Source: Streptomyces amritsarensis | GTDB lineage: Bacteria; Actinomycetota; Actinomycetes; Streptomycetales; Streptomycetaceae | Reading direction: 5' to 3' | Assembly (NCBI RefSeq): GCF_001953875.1 | Contig: NZ_MQUR01000006.1 | Span: 27,935 to 91,934 of the forward strand | DNA: 64,000 bases | Part shown: piece by piece, positions 33,993 through 42,538 of the stretch | How positions within the stretch are numbered: the stretch's first letter is position 1 | Layout of the letters: every line of letters starts with the position of its first letter | Notes under the pieces: generated by a model | Told to the model about the DNA's origin: nothing | Seen by the model: only the letters and a program-made list of their open reading frames with translations | Databases searched by the model: none | Made by a program: the position numbers and the translations under genes

Positions 33993-36413
33993 GATGTCCA
34001 GAACGCAGATGTCGTCCCGGTTGGCCAGGCGCCGCCCCGCCAGCGTGCGGGCGAGCTCCGTGTCGGTGCCGTCCCGCAGGAGCGCGAGGGCGTCCCGTGC
34101 GAGCCGGTCGAGTCCGAGGTCGATGTCCTCGCCCGGTTCCTCCACGAGCCCGTCGGTGTAGAGCAGCAGCCGGTCGCCGGGCCGGAGGTCGATGACGGCC
34201 TGTCCGTAGACGGAGTCGCGGACTGCGCCCAGGAGGCAGCCGTCGGGCTGCGGGAGGAATCGCGCGCGGCCGCCGCGGAGCAGCAGCGGCGGCAGGTGCC
34301 CGGCCCGCGCCCAGGTCAGGCGCCGGCCCTCGGGCTGGTAGCGGCCGATGACCATCGTCGCGGTGGCGGAGGGTTCGGTGTCGGTGTGGAGCAGGAGGTT
34401 GTTGAGGCGGCGCAGGACGTCGATGAGGGCGGAGCCGGTGATGGCCATGCCTTTGGCGGTGAACCTCAGCTGGGCCATGGTGCCGACGGCCGCGAGGCCG
34501 TGGCCGGCCACGTCCCCGACGACGAAGAGCGCGCTCCTGTCGGGGAGTTCGATGGCGCTGTACCAGTCGCCGCCGACGTTGACCCCGCTGTCCGCGGGCA
34601 TGCAGGCCACGCCGACGCACAGACCGGCGAGTTCCAGGGACTGCTCGGGGATGGGCAGCAGGGTCGACTGGAGCCGTGCGGCGAGTGCGCGTTCTGCTTG
34701 CAGCATGCCGCGCTGGAGGAGGACGGCCCGCTCGCTCTCGTGCAACGCCTGTTCGGCGTCGCGCAGGGCGGTGACGTCCTGGAAGAATCCGTGGACCTCG
34801 ACCGGGGTGCCGTGGGCGTCGGTCTGCGCCTCCACGACGATGCGCAGGTGTCGTACACCGCCCGCAGCACTGATCCGGAAGGGCCGGTCCACGGGGTGTC
34901 CGAGCCTGAGCAGCCGTTGGACGGCCGCGCCGAGGCCCGCCTGGTCCTCCGCCAGCACGTGGCGGGGCAGTTCCTCGAGGCCGATCGGGCCCAGGGCGGG
35001 CTCGCGGTCGAAGATGGCGTAGACCTGGTCGGACCAGACGATCCGGTCCGTCGTGAGGTTCCAGCCCGCCCAGCCGAGGTTGCCCAGGCGCTGCATGTCG
35101 GCCAGCCGGCGGATCTCACGCTCGCTGGTGTCGTGCCGGATCCAGGAGACGACCAGGCGCTCCCCGAGTCGGGTCGCCCGGACGGAGTACACGGATTCCT
35201 GCGGGAATCCGGCGTCGACCTCCTGGTACAGGAAGGGCTCGCTCTCGTACACCGCTCCGGTGGCGAGCGTGTCCCGGTAGCCCTCCCACAGGGCGGTGCC
35301 CGCCACGGTGGGGTAGGTCTCCAGCACCCTCCGCCCGATGAGCTCCTTGCCGCGGCGCCCGGCCACGTCGACCGCTTCCGGGGTCGCAGCGTCGATCCGG
35401 TAGTCCTCGACCTCGCCCGTCGGCGAACGCAGCGGGGTGAGCAGGACCGCGGGCCCGGACAGCACCTCCAGGATCCGCTGGGCCTGGTCCACGGCGTCGG
35501 GGGCCGCGGGGCGCTCGGCCCTGCGGTCGTCGGGGCCGCCGAAGGCGCGCAGCAGCGCGCCGCAGAGCCGCACGGACCGGCGCAGCAGTGTGCGCGTGTC
35601 GGGGTCGAAGGGGCCGGGCCGCGTGCACAGGAACCCCACGGCGGCCCTCGCGACGGCGTCCGGCGGTACGGGTATCCAGGCCCGCGAGGGCCACCGCTCG
35701 GGCGGGTTGCCGATCAACAGGTAGCGGCGTGCGTCCTGCACCGGGTCCTCGAGCCACACGGGGTGCCGCGAGGCGATGGCCTCGAGGGCGGCGACGCCGC
35801 CGAGCGGGGGCACGCGGCTCCACTGGTCGGCCAGCTCCCGGTCGATGCCGGCGTGCCCGGTCAGTTCCAGGCTGCCCGCGGCCGTCACCGCGTAGATCAT
35901 CACGGCGTCCACGCCGACCGCCTCCGCGAGTACGGACCGCAGCAGCTCCGCGATGTCCCCCTCGTCGCCCGCCTCGGTCAGGCCCTCGGCGATCTGCGGC
36001 AGCAGCGGGCGCGACCCGGCCGCGTGCGGCGGCGGGCCGGCGCGGAAGGCTGTGGTGCCGGCGGCCGGACGGGGCGGCGGACGGCTCTCGGCGGCGTGGG
36101 CGGGGGCGGGGGCGGGCGGGGGAAACGGGACGAGTGGGGTTGCCCCGGGCCGGACCTGGCCCAGGGCGAGCCAGCACTCCTCCATCAGGGTGCTGCCCCG
36201 CCGGCCCGCGGTGGCGAGCAGCTTCTCGTAGGCCTCGTCGGCGGTGATGCCCATCTGGGCCATCAGGACGCCTTTGGCGCGTTCCAGCACGGCCGTGGCC
36301 GCGGCGACGCCCTCCAGGTCCGCGATCTCCGATCGCAGCCTGGCCACCACCTTGGCCAACGCGAGGACCTCGGGGGAGGCGCCTTCGCCGGGAGGCACGC
36401 CGTCGGGCGTCAT
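33972..36413 (-). CDS. ANTAR-GAF-PAS-PP2C (SpoIIE-type) serine phosphatase
   Basis: An 813-aa multidomain protein. Residues 20-78 match an ANTAR RNA-binding domain (LAKVVARLRSEIADLEG, RAKGVLMAQMGITADEAYEKL); a Pro-rich linker follows; residues 140-290 look like a GAF domain; residues 310-410 and 425-545 form two PAS/PAC-like units; residues 575-810 are a SpoIIE/RsbU-type PP2C with GGDWYSAIELPDRSALFVVGD, LLLYTDGLVEE and NRDDICVLDI. It should dephosphorylate an anti-sigma-factor antagonist in response to a signal. The fusion to ANTAR links RNA binding with partner-switching control. Confidence 0.9.
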   Translation of the reverse strand: MTPDGVPPGEGASPEVLALAKVVARLRSEIADLEGVAAATAVLERAKGVLMAQMGITADEAYEKLLATAGRRGSTLMEECWLALGQVRPGATPLVPFPPPAPAPAHAAESRPPPRPAAGTTAFRAGPPPHAAGSRPLLPQIAEGLTEAGDEGDIAELLRSVLAEAVGVDAVMIYAVTAAGSLELTGHAGIDRELADQWSRVPPLGGVAALEAIASRHPVWLEDPVQDARRYLLIGNPPERWPSRAWIPVPPDAVARAAVGFLCTRPGPFDPDTRTLLRRSVRLCGALLRAFGGPDDRRAERPAAPDAVDQAQRILEVLSGPAVLLTPLRSPTGEVEDYRIDAATPEAVDVAGRRGKELIGRRVLETYPTVAGTALWEGYRDTLATGAVYESEPFLYQEVDAGFPQESVYSVRATRLGERLVVSWIRHDTSEREIRRLADMQRLGNLGWAGWNLTTDRIVWSDQVYAIFDREPALGPIGLEELPRHVLAEDQAGLGAAVQRLLRLGHPVDRPFRISAAGGVRHLRIVVEAQTDAHGTPVEVHGFFQDVTALRDAEQALHESERAVLLQRGMLQAERALAARLQSTLLPIPEQSLELAGLCVGVACMPADSGVNVGGDWYSAIELPDRSALFVVGDVAGHGLAAVGTMAQLRFTAKGMAITGSALIDVLRRLNNLLLHTDTEPSATATMVIGRYQPEGRRLTWARAGHLPPLLLRGGRARFLPQPDGCLLGAVRDSVYGQAVIDLRPGDRLLLYTDGLVEEPGEDIDLGLDRLARDALALLRDGTDTELARTLAGRRLANRDDICVLDIHVPDEA

Positions 36414-36554
36414 ACCTTGAGGATGGCACGGCGGCGCCGGTGTCCGCGTCCGGCTGCCGGCGGCCCTGCGGGCGCCCGGCGCGCCCGCCGCCCCGCGGGA
36501 AGGGCGCCGCCCGCGGAGTTACCCTCGGAGCAAGCCGCGAAAGGGATGGTGCGC

Positions 36555-37391
36555 ATGTGTCGGTGGCTCGCCTACTCGGGTACGCCCGTGCTGCTCGACA
36601 CCGTGCTCTACCGCCCCGAGCACTCGCTGATCAACCAGAGCCTGCGGTCCCGGCTGGGTGTGGAGTCGACGAACGGGGACGGCTTCGGGCTCGGCTGGTA
36701 CAGCGCGGACGGCAACGGCACGCCCGCGGTCTTCCGTGACATCGGACCCGCCTGGAACAACCGCAACCTCCAGGAGCTCGCCGCGCACGTCCGCTCGCCG
36801 CTGTTCTTCGCGCACGTCCGGGCCTCGACCGGCTCGGCGATCCAGCAGACGAACTGCCATCCGTTCCGGCACGGCCGCTGGCTGTGGATGCACAACGGGG
36901 CGATCGGGGACTTCCAGCGGCTCCAGCGGGACCTGTGCATGGCGGTCGACCCGGCGCTGTTCTCGTGCATCGAGGGGTCCACGGACTCGGAGGTGATGTT
37001 CTACCTCGCGGTGACCTACGGGCTCGACCAGGACCCGCCGGGCGCGGTGGCGAGGATGGCCGGACTCGTGGAGCGCCTCGGCAAGGAGCACGGTGTGGCG
37101 GAGCCGCTGCAGATGACGGTGGCGGTGAGCGACGGCGAGCGCGTGTGGGCGTTCCGGTACTCCAGCGAGGGGAAGTCGCGCTCCCTGTACTACAGCAGCA
37201 GGGCGGACACGGTCCGGCACCTCTACCCGGAGATCGACTACCTCAGGGAGGTGTCCGACGACACGCGCATCGTGGTGTCCGAGCCGCTGGGAGACCTCCC
37301 GGGGGTGTGGAACGAACTCCCGGAGAGCAGTTACGCGGTCGTCCCGTCCGGTCCGGACGTGGACTACCTCCCCTTCATCCCGGAACTCTAG
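36555..37391 (+). CDS. Class II glutamine amidotransferase (YafJ/EgtC-like)
   Basis: A 278-aa Ntn-type amidohydrolase. The sequence starts MCRWLAYSG; after Met removal Cys is the N-terminal nucleophile, so ATG at 36555 must be the start rather than the in-frame ATG at 36546. Further motifs are GDGFGLGWY, FFAHVRASTGSAIQQTNCHP and WLWMHNGAIG. Relatives include YafJ and EgtC, which hydrolyse gamma-glutamyl amides. It is followed by a YbdK-type carboxylate-amine ligase, suggesting gamma-glutamyl chemistry, though none of the other ergothioneine genes is near. Confidence 0.9.
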   Translation: MCRWLAYSGTPVLLDTVLYRPEHSLINQSLRSRLGVESTNGDGFGLGWYSADGNGTPAVFRDIGPAWNNRNLQELAAHVRSPLFFAHVRASTGSAIQQTNCHPFRHGRWLWMHNGAIGDFQRLQRDLCMAVDPALFSCIEGSTDSEVMFYLAVTYGLDQDPPGAVARMAGLVERLGKEHGVAEPLQMTVAVSDGERVWAFRYSSEGKSRSLYYSSRADTVRHLYPEIDYLREVSDDTRIVVSEPLGDLPGVWNELPESSYAVVPSGPDVDYLPFIPEL

Positions 37392-37537
37392 CCGCGTCCG
37401 CACCTCCCCGAGTGGGGGGTGGTCCGGCGGGTAGGCGCAGCACAGAAGGAGAGCCCGGAAGGACGGCACCACCGCCTCGGCCGCGCCGGTAGCGCACCGG
37501 TTGCCGGCGGCGCCCACTCTCACCGAGAGGACCCCCG

Positions 37538-38728
37538 ATGTCACTGGCCGTGTCCACCTCGGCGCCCCGCCACGGGAGCCGGACCCCCGCGCCTTCCGGA
37601 GCGGGAGGCAGCCGATCCGCCTCGGCCACCGTGCCGACCATGGGCGTGGAGGAGGAGTTCCTGCTCGTCGACCGTCGCAGCAGGGCCCCGGTGGGCCGCG
37701 CGGCCGGTGTCATCGAGGCGGCCTCGGGCAGGCTCGGGCCGCTGGTCCAGCCGGAGTTCTTCACCGCGCAGGTCGAGTCGTGCACGAGCCCCACGTCGAG
37801 CACGGCGGTCCTGCGGGCCGAGCTGGCGTGGCTGCGGGCCGAGCTGGTCCGGGCGGCGGAGGCGCAGGACTGCCTGCTCGTCGCCACCGGCACGCCCGTG
37901 ATCCCGCCCGAGCGTCCGCTGGCCATCACACCGGACGAACGCTACGGGCGGATGGCGGTCCGCTTCGCCTCGGCCGTGGCCGGCTACGACCAGCCGGTGT
38001 GCGGCTGCCATGTCCACATCGGCGTGTCGTCCCGGGCTCAGGCCCTGGACCTGGCCAACCGGCTTCGGCCCTGGCTGCCCACGCTGCAGGCCCTGAGCGC
38101 GAACTCCCCCTTCGACCGCGGCAGGGACACCGGCCATGCCAGCTGGCGGGCGGTCGAACACGCCCGCTGGCCCACGGTGGGGCCCGCTCCCTTCCTGGAC
38201 GAGGCCTCGTACGAGCGCATCGCCAACGACCTGGTGAGTTGCGGGGCGCTGCTGGACCGGCGGATGATCTACTGGTACGCCCGTCCGTCCGAGCACGTGC
38301 CGACGCTGGAGATCCGCGTCGCCGACGTCAACGCCCGCCTCGACACCGTCGTCCTGCTGGCGGCGCTCGTGCGGGGGCTCGCCGGCGTGCTGCTGCCGGA
38401 GCGCGACGAGGGCCGGCCGCCGCCGTTTCTGGAGTGCGGGCGGCTGCGGGAGGCCCACCGGCTCGCGGCCCTGCACGGGCTGTGCGGCGGGGAAGGGCTC
38501 GATCCGGTCGGCGGGGCCCACGTGCCGGTGTGGCACATGCTGGACCGGCTGCGCGAGCGGGCCGCTCCCGGGCTCGACGCGGCCGGCGACCTGCCCCTGG
38601 TGGACACCCTGCTCGACCGGCTGCGTGCGGAGGGCGGCGGGGCGGCCCGTCAGCGTGCCGCCCACGGCCGGCGCGGAAGGCTGGCCGACGTGGTCGACGG
38701 CCTGGCGGCGACGACGGCCGCGGGGTGA
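37538..38728 (+). CDS. Carboxylate-amine ligase, YbdK/GCS2 type
   Basis: A 396-aa ligase of the glutamate-cysteine ligase type 2 superfamily. The diagnostic TMGVEEEFLLVD is near residue 34, GCHVHIGVSS near residue 155, LSANSPFDRGRDTGHASWR near residue 186 and EIRVADVN near residue 262. YbdK-like enzymes join a carboxylate to an amine with ATP; weak gamma-Glu-Cys activity is known for some. The first 33 residues are disordered (Ser/Pro-rich). ACCGAGAGGACCCCCG precedes the ATG. Adjacency to the glutamine amidotransferase suggests one pathway. Confidence 0.9.
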   Translation: MSLAVSTSAPRHGSRTPAPSGAGGSRSASATVPTMGVEEEFLLVDRRSRAPVGRAAGVIEAASGRLGPLVQPEFFTAQVESCTSPTSSTAVLRAELAWLRAELVRAAEAQDCLLVATGTPVIPPERPLAITPDERYGRMAVRFASAVAGYDQPVCGCHVHIGVSSRAQALDLANRLRPWLPTLQALSANSPFDRGRDTGHASWRAVEHARWPTVGPAPFLDEASYERIANDLVSCGALLDRRMIYWYARPSEHVPTLEIRVADVNARLDTVVLLAALVRGLAGVLLPERDEGRPPPFLECGRLREAHRLAALHGLCGGEGLDPVGGAHVPVWHMLDRLRERAAPGLDAAGDLPLVDTLLDRLRAEGGGAARQRAAHGRRGRLADVVDGLAATTAAG

Positions 38729-38815
38729 GCGCAGGGCCGTACGAGAAGAGGGTTTCCCGTCCTCCCGGCCGGGCACGCGCCGGAAGGGGGCTCCGGGGAC
38801 ACGAGAGGAGCAGTC

Positions 38816-39046
38816 ATGGACGACCAGGGCGGCGCAGGCGGAGTACCGCTGCACCACGGCGACGAAGACCGGCACCGGGCACCGAGCGCCGGGAAGCTGG
38901 GCAAGGGCGACGGGACCACGCGGGCCGCGGACACGGACGAGGCCAGCCGCCTCGACCGGCCGGTGGAATCGGGCGGGTCCGGCCGGGGAACGCGCTGGAT
39001 CGGGCCGGACGACGAACGGCCCGCCAAGCCCCGGCGCCCTCACTGA
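38816..39046 (+). CDS. Small hydrophilic hypothetical protein, 76 aa
   Basis: A Gly/Asp/Arg-rich, apparently disordered protein with no hydrophobic segment. A good ribosome binding site (GAGGAG at 7 bp) supports translation. It lies between the ligase gene and the next helical protein gene, with only 10 bp to the latter, suggesting a short operon. No family was recognised. Confidence 0.55.
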   Translation: MDDQGGAGGVPLHHGDEDRHRAPSAGKLGKGDGTTRAADTDEASRLDRPVESGGSGRGTRWIGPDDERPAKPRRPH

Positions 39047-39056
39047 GGAGGCCGGA

Positions 39057-39665
39057 GTGAACCGGAGCCACAGACCCCCCACGGGGCGCGCCCCCACCTT
39101 CCTGGCCATCTACCTCAACGACCACCTCGCCGCAGCGAACGGCGGCGTCGAGCTGCTCCGCCGGGCCGCCGCGGCCCAGCGGGGCGGCACGCTAGGCACC
39201 TCCCTGGAGTCGCTGGCCGAGCAGGTGGCCGCGGACCGGGAGAGCCTGCGCACCCTGATGGCCGATCTCGATGTTCCCGTGATGCGGGCCAGGGCCGCCC
39301 TCGGCCGGCTCGCGGAGAAGGTGGGCAGGCTCAAACTCAACGGACGGGTCCTGTCCCGCTCCCCGCTCAGCGACGTCCTGGAACTGGAGGCGATGCGCCT
39401 CGGCGTGGAGGGCAAGGCGGCCTGCTGGCGTTCGCTGCGCAGCCTGGCCCGCACCGACCCGCGGATCGACACCGCCCTGATCGAGGAACTCCTCCGGCGA
39501 GCGGAACAGCAGATCCGCACCCTGGAGGCCCTGCGCAGCGCCTGCGCGTCGCAGCTCTTCGCCCAAGAGGACCGCGGCCGGGCCGCGACACCGCACGCCG
39601 CGGACGCCGTACGGCGCCGAGGTCTGCACGGCCTGCCCCGCCTGCACGGGCCGAGCGGGGCCTGA
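39057..39665 (+). CDS. Helical hypothetical protein (ferritin-like arrangement), 202 aa
   Basis: The protein is predicted to be almost entirely helical: residues 15-70 (FLAIYLNDHLAAANGGVELL, then SLEQ-type heptads), 75-115, 120-145 and 150-175. Four helices of about 25 residues suggest a four-helix bundle like ferritin- or DUF892-type stress proteins, but iron-binding E-x-x-H motifs are not evident. GTG at 39057 follows GAGGAGGCCG. The neighbours (small hydrophilic protein, epimerase) do not fix the role. Confidence 0.65.
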   Translation: MNRSHRPPTGRAPTFLAIYLNDHLAAANGGVELLRRAAAAQRGGTLGTSLESLAEQVAADRESLRTLMADLDVPVMRARAALGRLAEKVGRLKLNGRVLSRSPLSDVLELEAMRLGVEGKAACWRSLRSLARTDPRIDTALIEELLRRAEQQIRTLEALRSACASQLFAQEDRGRAATPHAADAVRRRGLHGLPRLHGPSGA

Positions 39666-39735
39666 CCGGCACCGACACACCGACGGGCGGCGGCACCGGC
39701 ACCGGCGGACCGGGCGAAGCCGAAGCAACCCGGCT

Positions 39736-40848
39736 TCAGACGCTCTGCCCACGGGACTTCGCGAAGCGCCGGGCGGGCTTGGCGTCCGGGGCGAGGGGGG
39801 CGGTGTCCATGCCCGCTCCCGAACGGAGGCCCTCCAGGAAGTCCTCGACGGCCTCCACCGAGGTGTGCCGGGGCTCGAAGGACAGTTCGGCGCGCGCCCG
39901 CGAGGAATCCATCAGCGGCAGCCGCAGCACGGCGTCGAACAGGTCCGGGGAGGCCGGCACCAGGTGCAGCCGCCACGCCGCTGCCAGGGCGGCCCGTACG
40001 GGCGCCGTCGGCACCGGCAGGCTCCGGGCGTCGAGGATCCGGGCGAGAGCCTCCGCGTCCAGGGGCGGGTCGGCCGCCAGGTTGAAGGGCCCGCGGACGG
40101 GCCGGACGACCGCGGCCCGATAGGCGGCGGCCGCGTCGTCGGTGTGCAGGGCCTGGAACCGCAGCCCGGCGAGGTCGGGGACGGCGGGCAGGAGCTCGGG
40201 GCGCAGGAACCGGCTCGGGAGCAGCCGGCCCGCGAAGATGCGGCGCTGTTCGGAGGCGGACTGCCGTTTGAACAGGAAGCCCGGCCGCATCCGCACGACC
40301 CGGATGTCGGGGTGGGCGCGTTCGTAGGTGTCGAGGACCCGTTCGAGGTAGGCCTTCTCCCGGGTGTAGGCGGCCTGCGGCCAGCCGTGGGTGGGCCAGG
40401 ACTCGTCGACGGCGCGGTCCTTCGGTCCCGGTGAGTACGCGCCGACCGACGACGCGTGCACGAGGGCGGGTACGCCGGCGGCTGCCACGGCGTCGAAGAC
40501 GCGGATGCTGCCCAGGACGTTGGTGCGCCAGGTCTCCGCGGGGTGGTGGGTGGGCTGGAACTTCCATGCGAGGTGGACGACGGCGTCGGCGCCGGTGAAG
40601 AGCGGGGCCAGGTCCACCCCGCCCGGTTCCACGTCCACGGCCTGCCAGCGGGTCTTCGGCGGTGTCCAGCGGGGAAGCCTGCGGGCCAGGCCGAGGACGG
40701 AGCGGACCGAGGGGTCTTCGGCGAGGGCGAGCACGACGCTGGTCCCGACGTTCCCCGTGGCCCCCACGACCACGACGTGGATGCCCTCGCCGCGCCGCCC
40801 GGCCGTGCGTTCGGTGTCGTCCTTCTCCGCCGGTGCGTGCCGCGTCAT
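39736..40848 (-). CDS. NAD-dependent epimerase/dehydratase family protein
   Basis: A 370-aa extended SDR. The dinucleotide motif VVVGATGNVGTSVVLAL is near residue 26; the catalytic region shows VHASSVGAYSPG and YTREKAYLERVL (YxxxK) near residues 130-165; LRFQALHTDDAAAAY sits in the substrate domain. It probably acts on a sugar-nucleotide-like or ketone substrate; atypical epimerases of this sort are often of unknown specificity. ATG at 40848 has GGAGCCGACACC upstream; the frame extends to 40914 without a good start. Confidence 0.88.
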   Translation of the reverse strand: MTRHAPAEKDDTERTAGRRGEGIHVVVVGATGNVGTSVVLALAEDPSVRSVLGLARRLPRWTPPKTRWQAVDVEPGGVDLAPLFTGADAVVHLAWKFQPTHHPAETWRTNVLGSIRVFDAVAAAGVPALVHASSVGAYSPGPKDRAVDESWPTHGWPQAAYTREKAYLERVLDTYERAHPDIRVVRMRPGFLFKRQSASEQRRIFAGRLLPSRFLRPELLPAVPDLAGLRFQALHTDDAAAAYRAAVVRPVRGPFNLAADPPLDAEALARILDARSLPVPTAPVRAALAAAWRLHLVPASPDLFDAVLRLPLMDSSRARAELSFEPRHTSVEAVEDFLEGLRSGAGMDTAPLAPDAKPARRFAKSRGQSV

Positions 40849-41089
40849 GGTGTCGGCTCCTCTCCGGGAGGGCGCTGGGGGTGTGGGGCGCCTACCCGTG
40901 CTGCCACGCCGCATGCGCGGGTCCCGGCGCCCCGCGCGGTGGCGGGCGGACGCGCGCGGGAGCGTGATCGCTCCGGCATCCTGGGCGTGAGCCGGTCATA
41001 TGTGGGGAGGCGCCTGGGTGCGCCCCCTGCCGGCTTCCGGGGCGGGCGCGGCCACTGGCACACGTACGGGCGACAGAGAGGCGAGAGCG

Positions 41090-41443
41090 GTGAGCGAGAA
41101 GGACATCTGGGGATACCACGAGGACGCCGGCCACGACAGCGGCACCGACCTCGTCGGCTACAAGGTCGAGGCGACCGACGGCCCCATCGGGAAGGTCGAC
41201 AGGCATTCCGCCGACTTCCAGGCCTCCCACCTCGTCGTCGACACCGGGGTCTGGATCTTCGGCAAGCACGTCCTGCTGCCCGCCGGCGTCGTCGAGCGCA
41301 TCGACACGGCCGAGCAGAAGGTCTACCTCAACCTGACCAAGGAGCAGATCAAGAACGCACCGGACTACGACGAGGCCAAGTACGCGGGGGAGCCGAACTT
41401 CATGGACCGGTTCGGGCACTACTACGGCCAGTCCCACATGTAG
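41090..41443 (+). CDS. PRC-barrel domain protein
   Basis: A 117-aa protein. Residues 15-80 match a PRC-barrel (DLVGYKVEATDGPIGKVDRH, then DTGVWIFGKHVLLPAGVVER), a small beta-barrel used in RNA processing factors and in stress-induced actinobacterial proteins. The C-terminal tail (APDYDEAKY, DRFGHYYGQ) is typical of streptomycete stress-type members. GTG at 41090 has GAGAGGCGAGAG upstream. The GST-like gene starts 9 bp downstream, so they form an operon. Confidence 0.85.
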   Translation: MSEKDIWGYHEDAGHDSGTDLVGYKVEATDGPIGKVDRHSADFQASHLVVDTGVWIFGKHVLLPAGVVERIDTAEQKVYLNLTKEQIKNAPDYDEAKYAGEPNFMDRFGHYYGQSHM

Positions 41444-41451
41444 GGGCGCGC

Positions 41452-42462
41452 ATGCGGTACGTGAACCCCGGCAGCGAGTACGCGCGGGACAGCCGGTACC
41501 TCACCACGCGGATCACGGCCGACGGACGCGACGGCTTCCCGGTGGAGCCCGGCCGCTACCGGCTGGTGGTGGCCCGCGCCTGCCCGTGGGCGAGCCGGGC
41601 CGTCATCGTACGGCGGCTCCTCGGGCTGGAGGAGGCGCTGCCGATGGCCGTCGCGGGCCCGACCCACGACGACCGCAGCTGGACGTTCGACCTGGACCCG
41701 GGCGGCCGCGACCCCGTGCTCGGCATCGAACGGCTCCAGGAGGCCTACCTCGCCCGCGACCCCGGCTACGACCGGGGCATCACGGTGCCGGCCGTCGTCG
41801 ACGTGCCGACCGGCCGGGTGGTCACCAACGACTTCGCGCAGATCACGCTCGACCTGTCCCTGGAGTGGTCGGCGTACCACCGCGAGGGAGCCCCGGACCT
41901 CTACCCGCGGGAGCTCCGCCCGGAGATCGACGCCGTGAACGCGGTGGTCTACGAGGAGGTGAACAACGGTGTCTACCGGGCCGGTTTCGCCGGCTCCCAG
42001 GAGGCCTACGCGTCCGCGTACGAGCAGTTGTTCGCCCGCCTGGACCTGCTCGCCGAACGCCTCCGGGAGTCCCGGTACCTGGTGGGCGACACCCTCACCG
42101 AGGCGGACGTCCGGCTGTTCACCACCCTGGTGCGCTTCGACGCCGTCTACCACGGCCACTTCAAGTGCAACCGGCGGAAGTTGTCCGAGACGCCGGTCCT
42201 GTGGGCCTACGCGCGGGACCTGTTCCAGACCCCCGGGTTCGGCGACACCGTCGACTTTGAACACATCAAGCGGCACTACTACCTGGTCCACGACGACATC
42301 AACCCGACCGGGATCGTACCGGCCGGCCCGGACCTGTCCGGCTGGCTCGCTCCCCACGGCCGGGAGTCGCTCGGCGGCCGTCCGTTCGGCGACGGCACCC
42401 CGCCCGCGCCGGTCGGCGCCGGGGAGGCGGTACCGCCCGAACACACTCCGCTCCCCTCCTGA
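41452..42462 (+). CDS. Xi-class glutathione S-transferase-like reductase
   Basis: A 336-aa protein. The thioredoxin-like domain has the Xi-class catalytic motif VVARACPWASRAVIVRRLLG (Cys in CPWA) near residue 43, then the C-terminal all-helical domain with YEEVNNGVYRAGFA and DVRLFTTLVRFDAVYHGHFK. Xi-class enzymes reduce S-glutathionyl- or other thiol adducts of hydroquinones. Since actinobacteria normally use mycothiol instead of glutathione, the thiol partner here is uncertain. It is 9 bp downstream of the PRC-barrel gene. Confidence 0.9.
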   Translation: MRYVNPGSEYARDSRYLTTRITADGRDGFPVEPGRYRLVVARACPWASRAVIVRRLLGLEEALPMAVAGPTHDDRSWTFDLDPGGRDPVLGIERLQEAYLARDPGYDRGITVPAVVDVPTGRVVTNDFAQITLDLSLEWSAYHREGAPDLYPRELRPEIDAVNAVVYEEVNNGVYRAGFAGSQEAYASAYEQLFARLDLLAERLRESRYLVGDTLTEADVRLFTTLVRFDAVYHGHFKCNRRKLSETPVLWAYARDLFQTPGFGDTVDFEHIKRHYYLVHDDINPTGIVPAGPDLSGWLAPHGRESLGGRPFGDGTPPAPVGAGEAVPPEHTPLPS

Positions 42463-42476
42463 CCTCACACCCTGCG

Positions 42477-42525
42477 TTGATCACCCGTTACCCTTCTGTT
42501 CGGCGAGGCCACCGCCTGTTGATCA
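42477..42525. promoter_or_regulatory. Two TTGATCA repeats upstream of LacI gene
   Basis: The 7-mer TTGATCA with palindromic TGATCA core occurs at 42477-42483 and 42519-42525, 42 bp apart, in the leader of the LacI-family regulator gene. Four helical turns of spacing would place both on one DNA face, as expected for an autorepressor. The function is inferred. Confidence 0.4.
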
Positions 42526-42538
42526 TGGAGGAAATCAC

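Noticed and set aside
36555..38728. An ergothioneine (egt) cluster
   Set aside because: Only egtC-like and ligase-like genes are present; egtB, egtD and egtE are missing, and the ligase is closer to YbdK than to EgtA.
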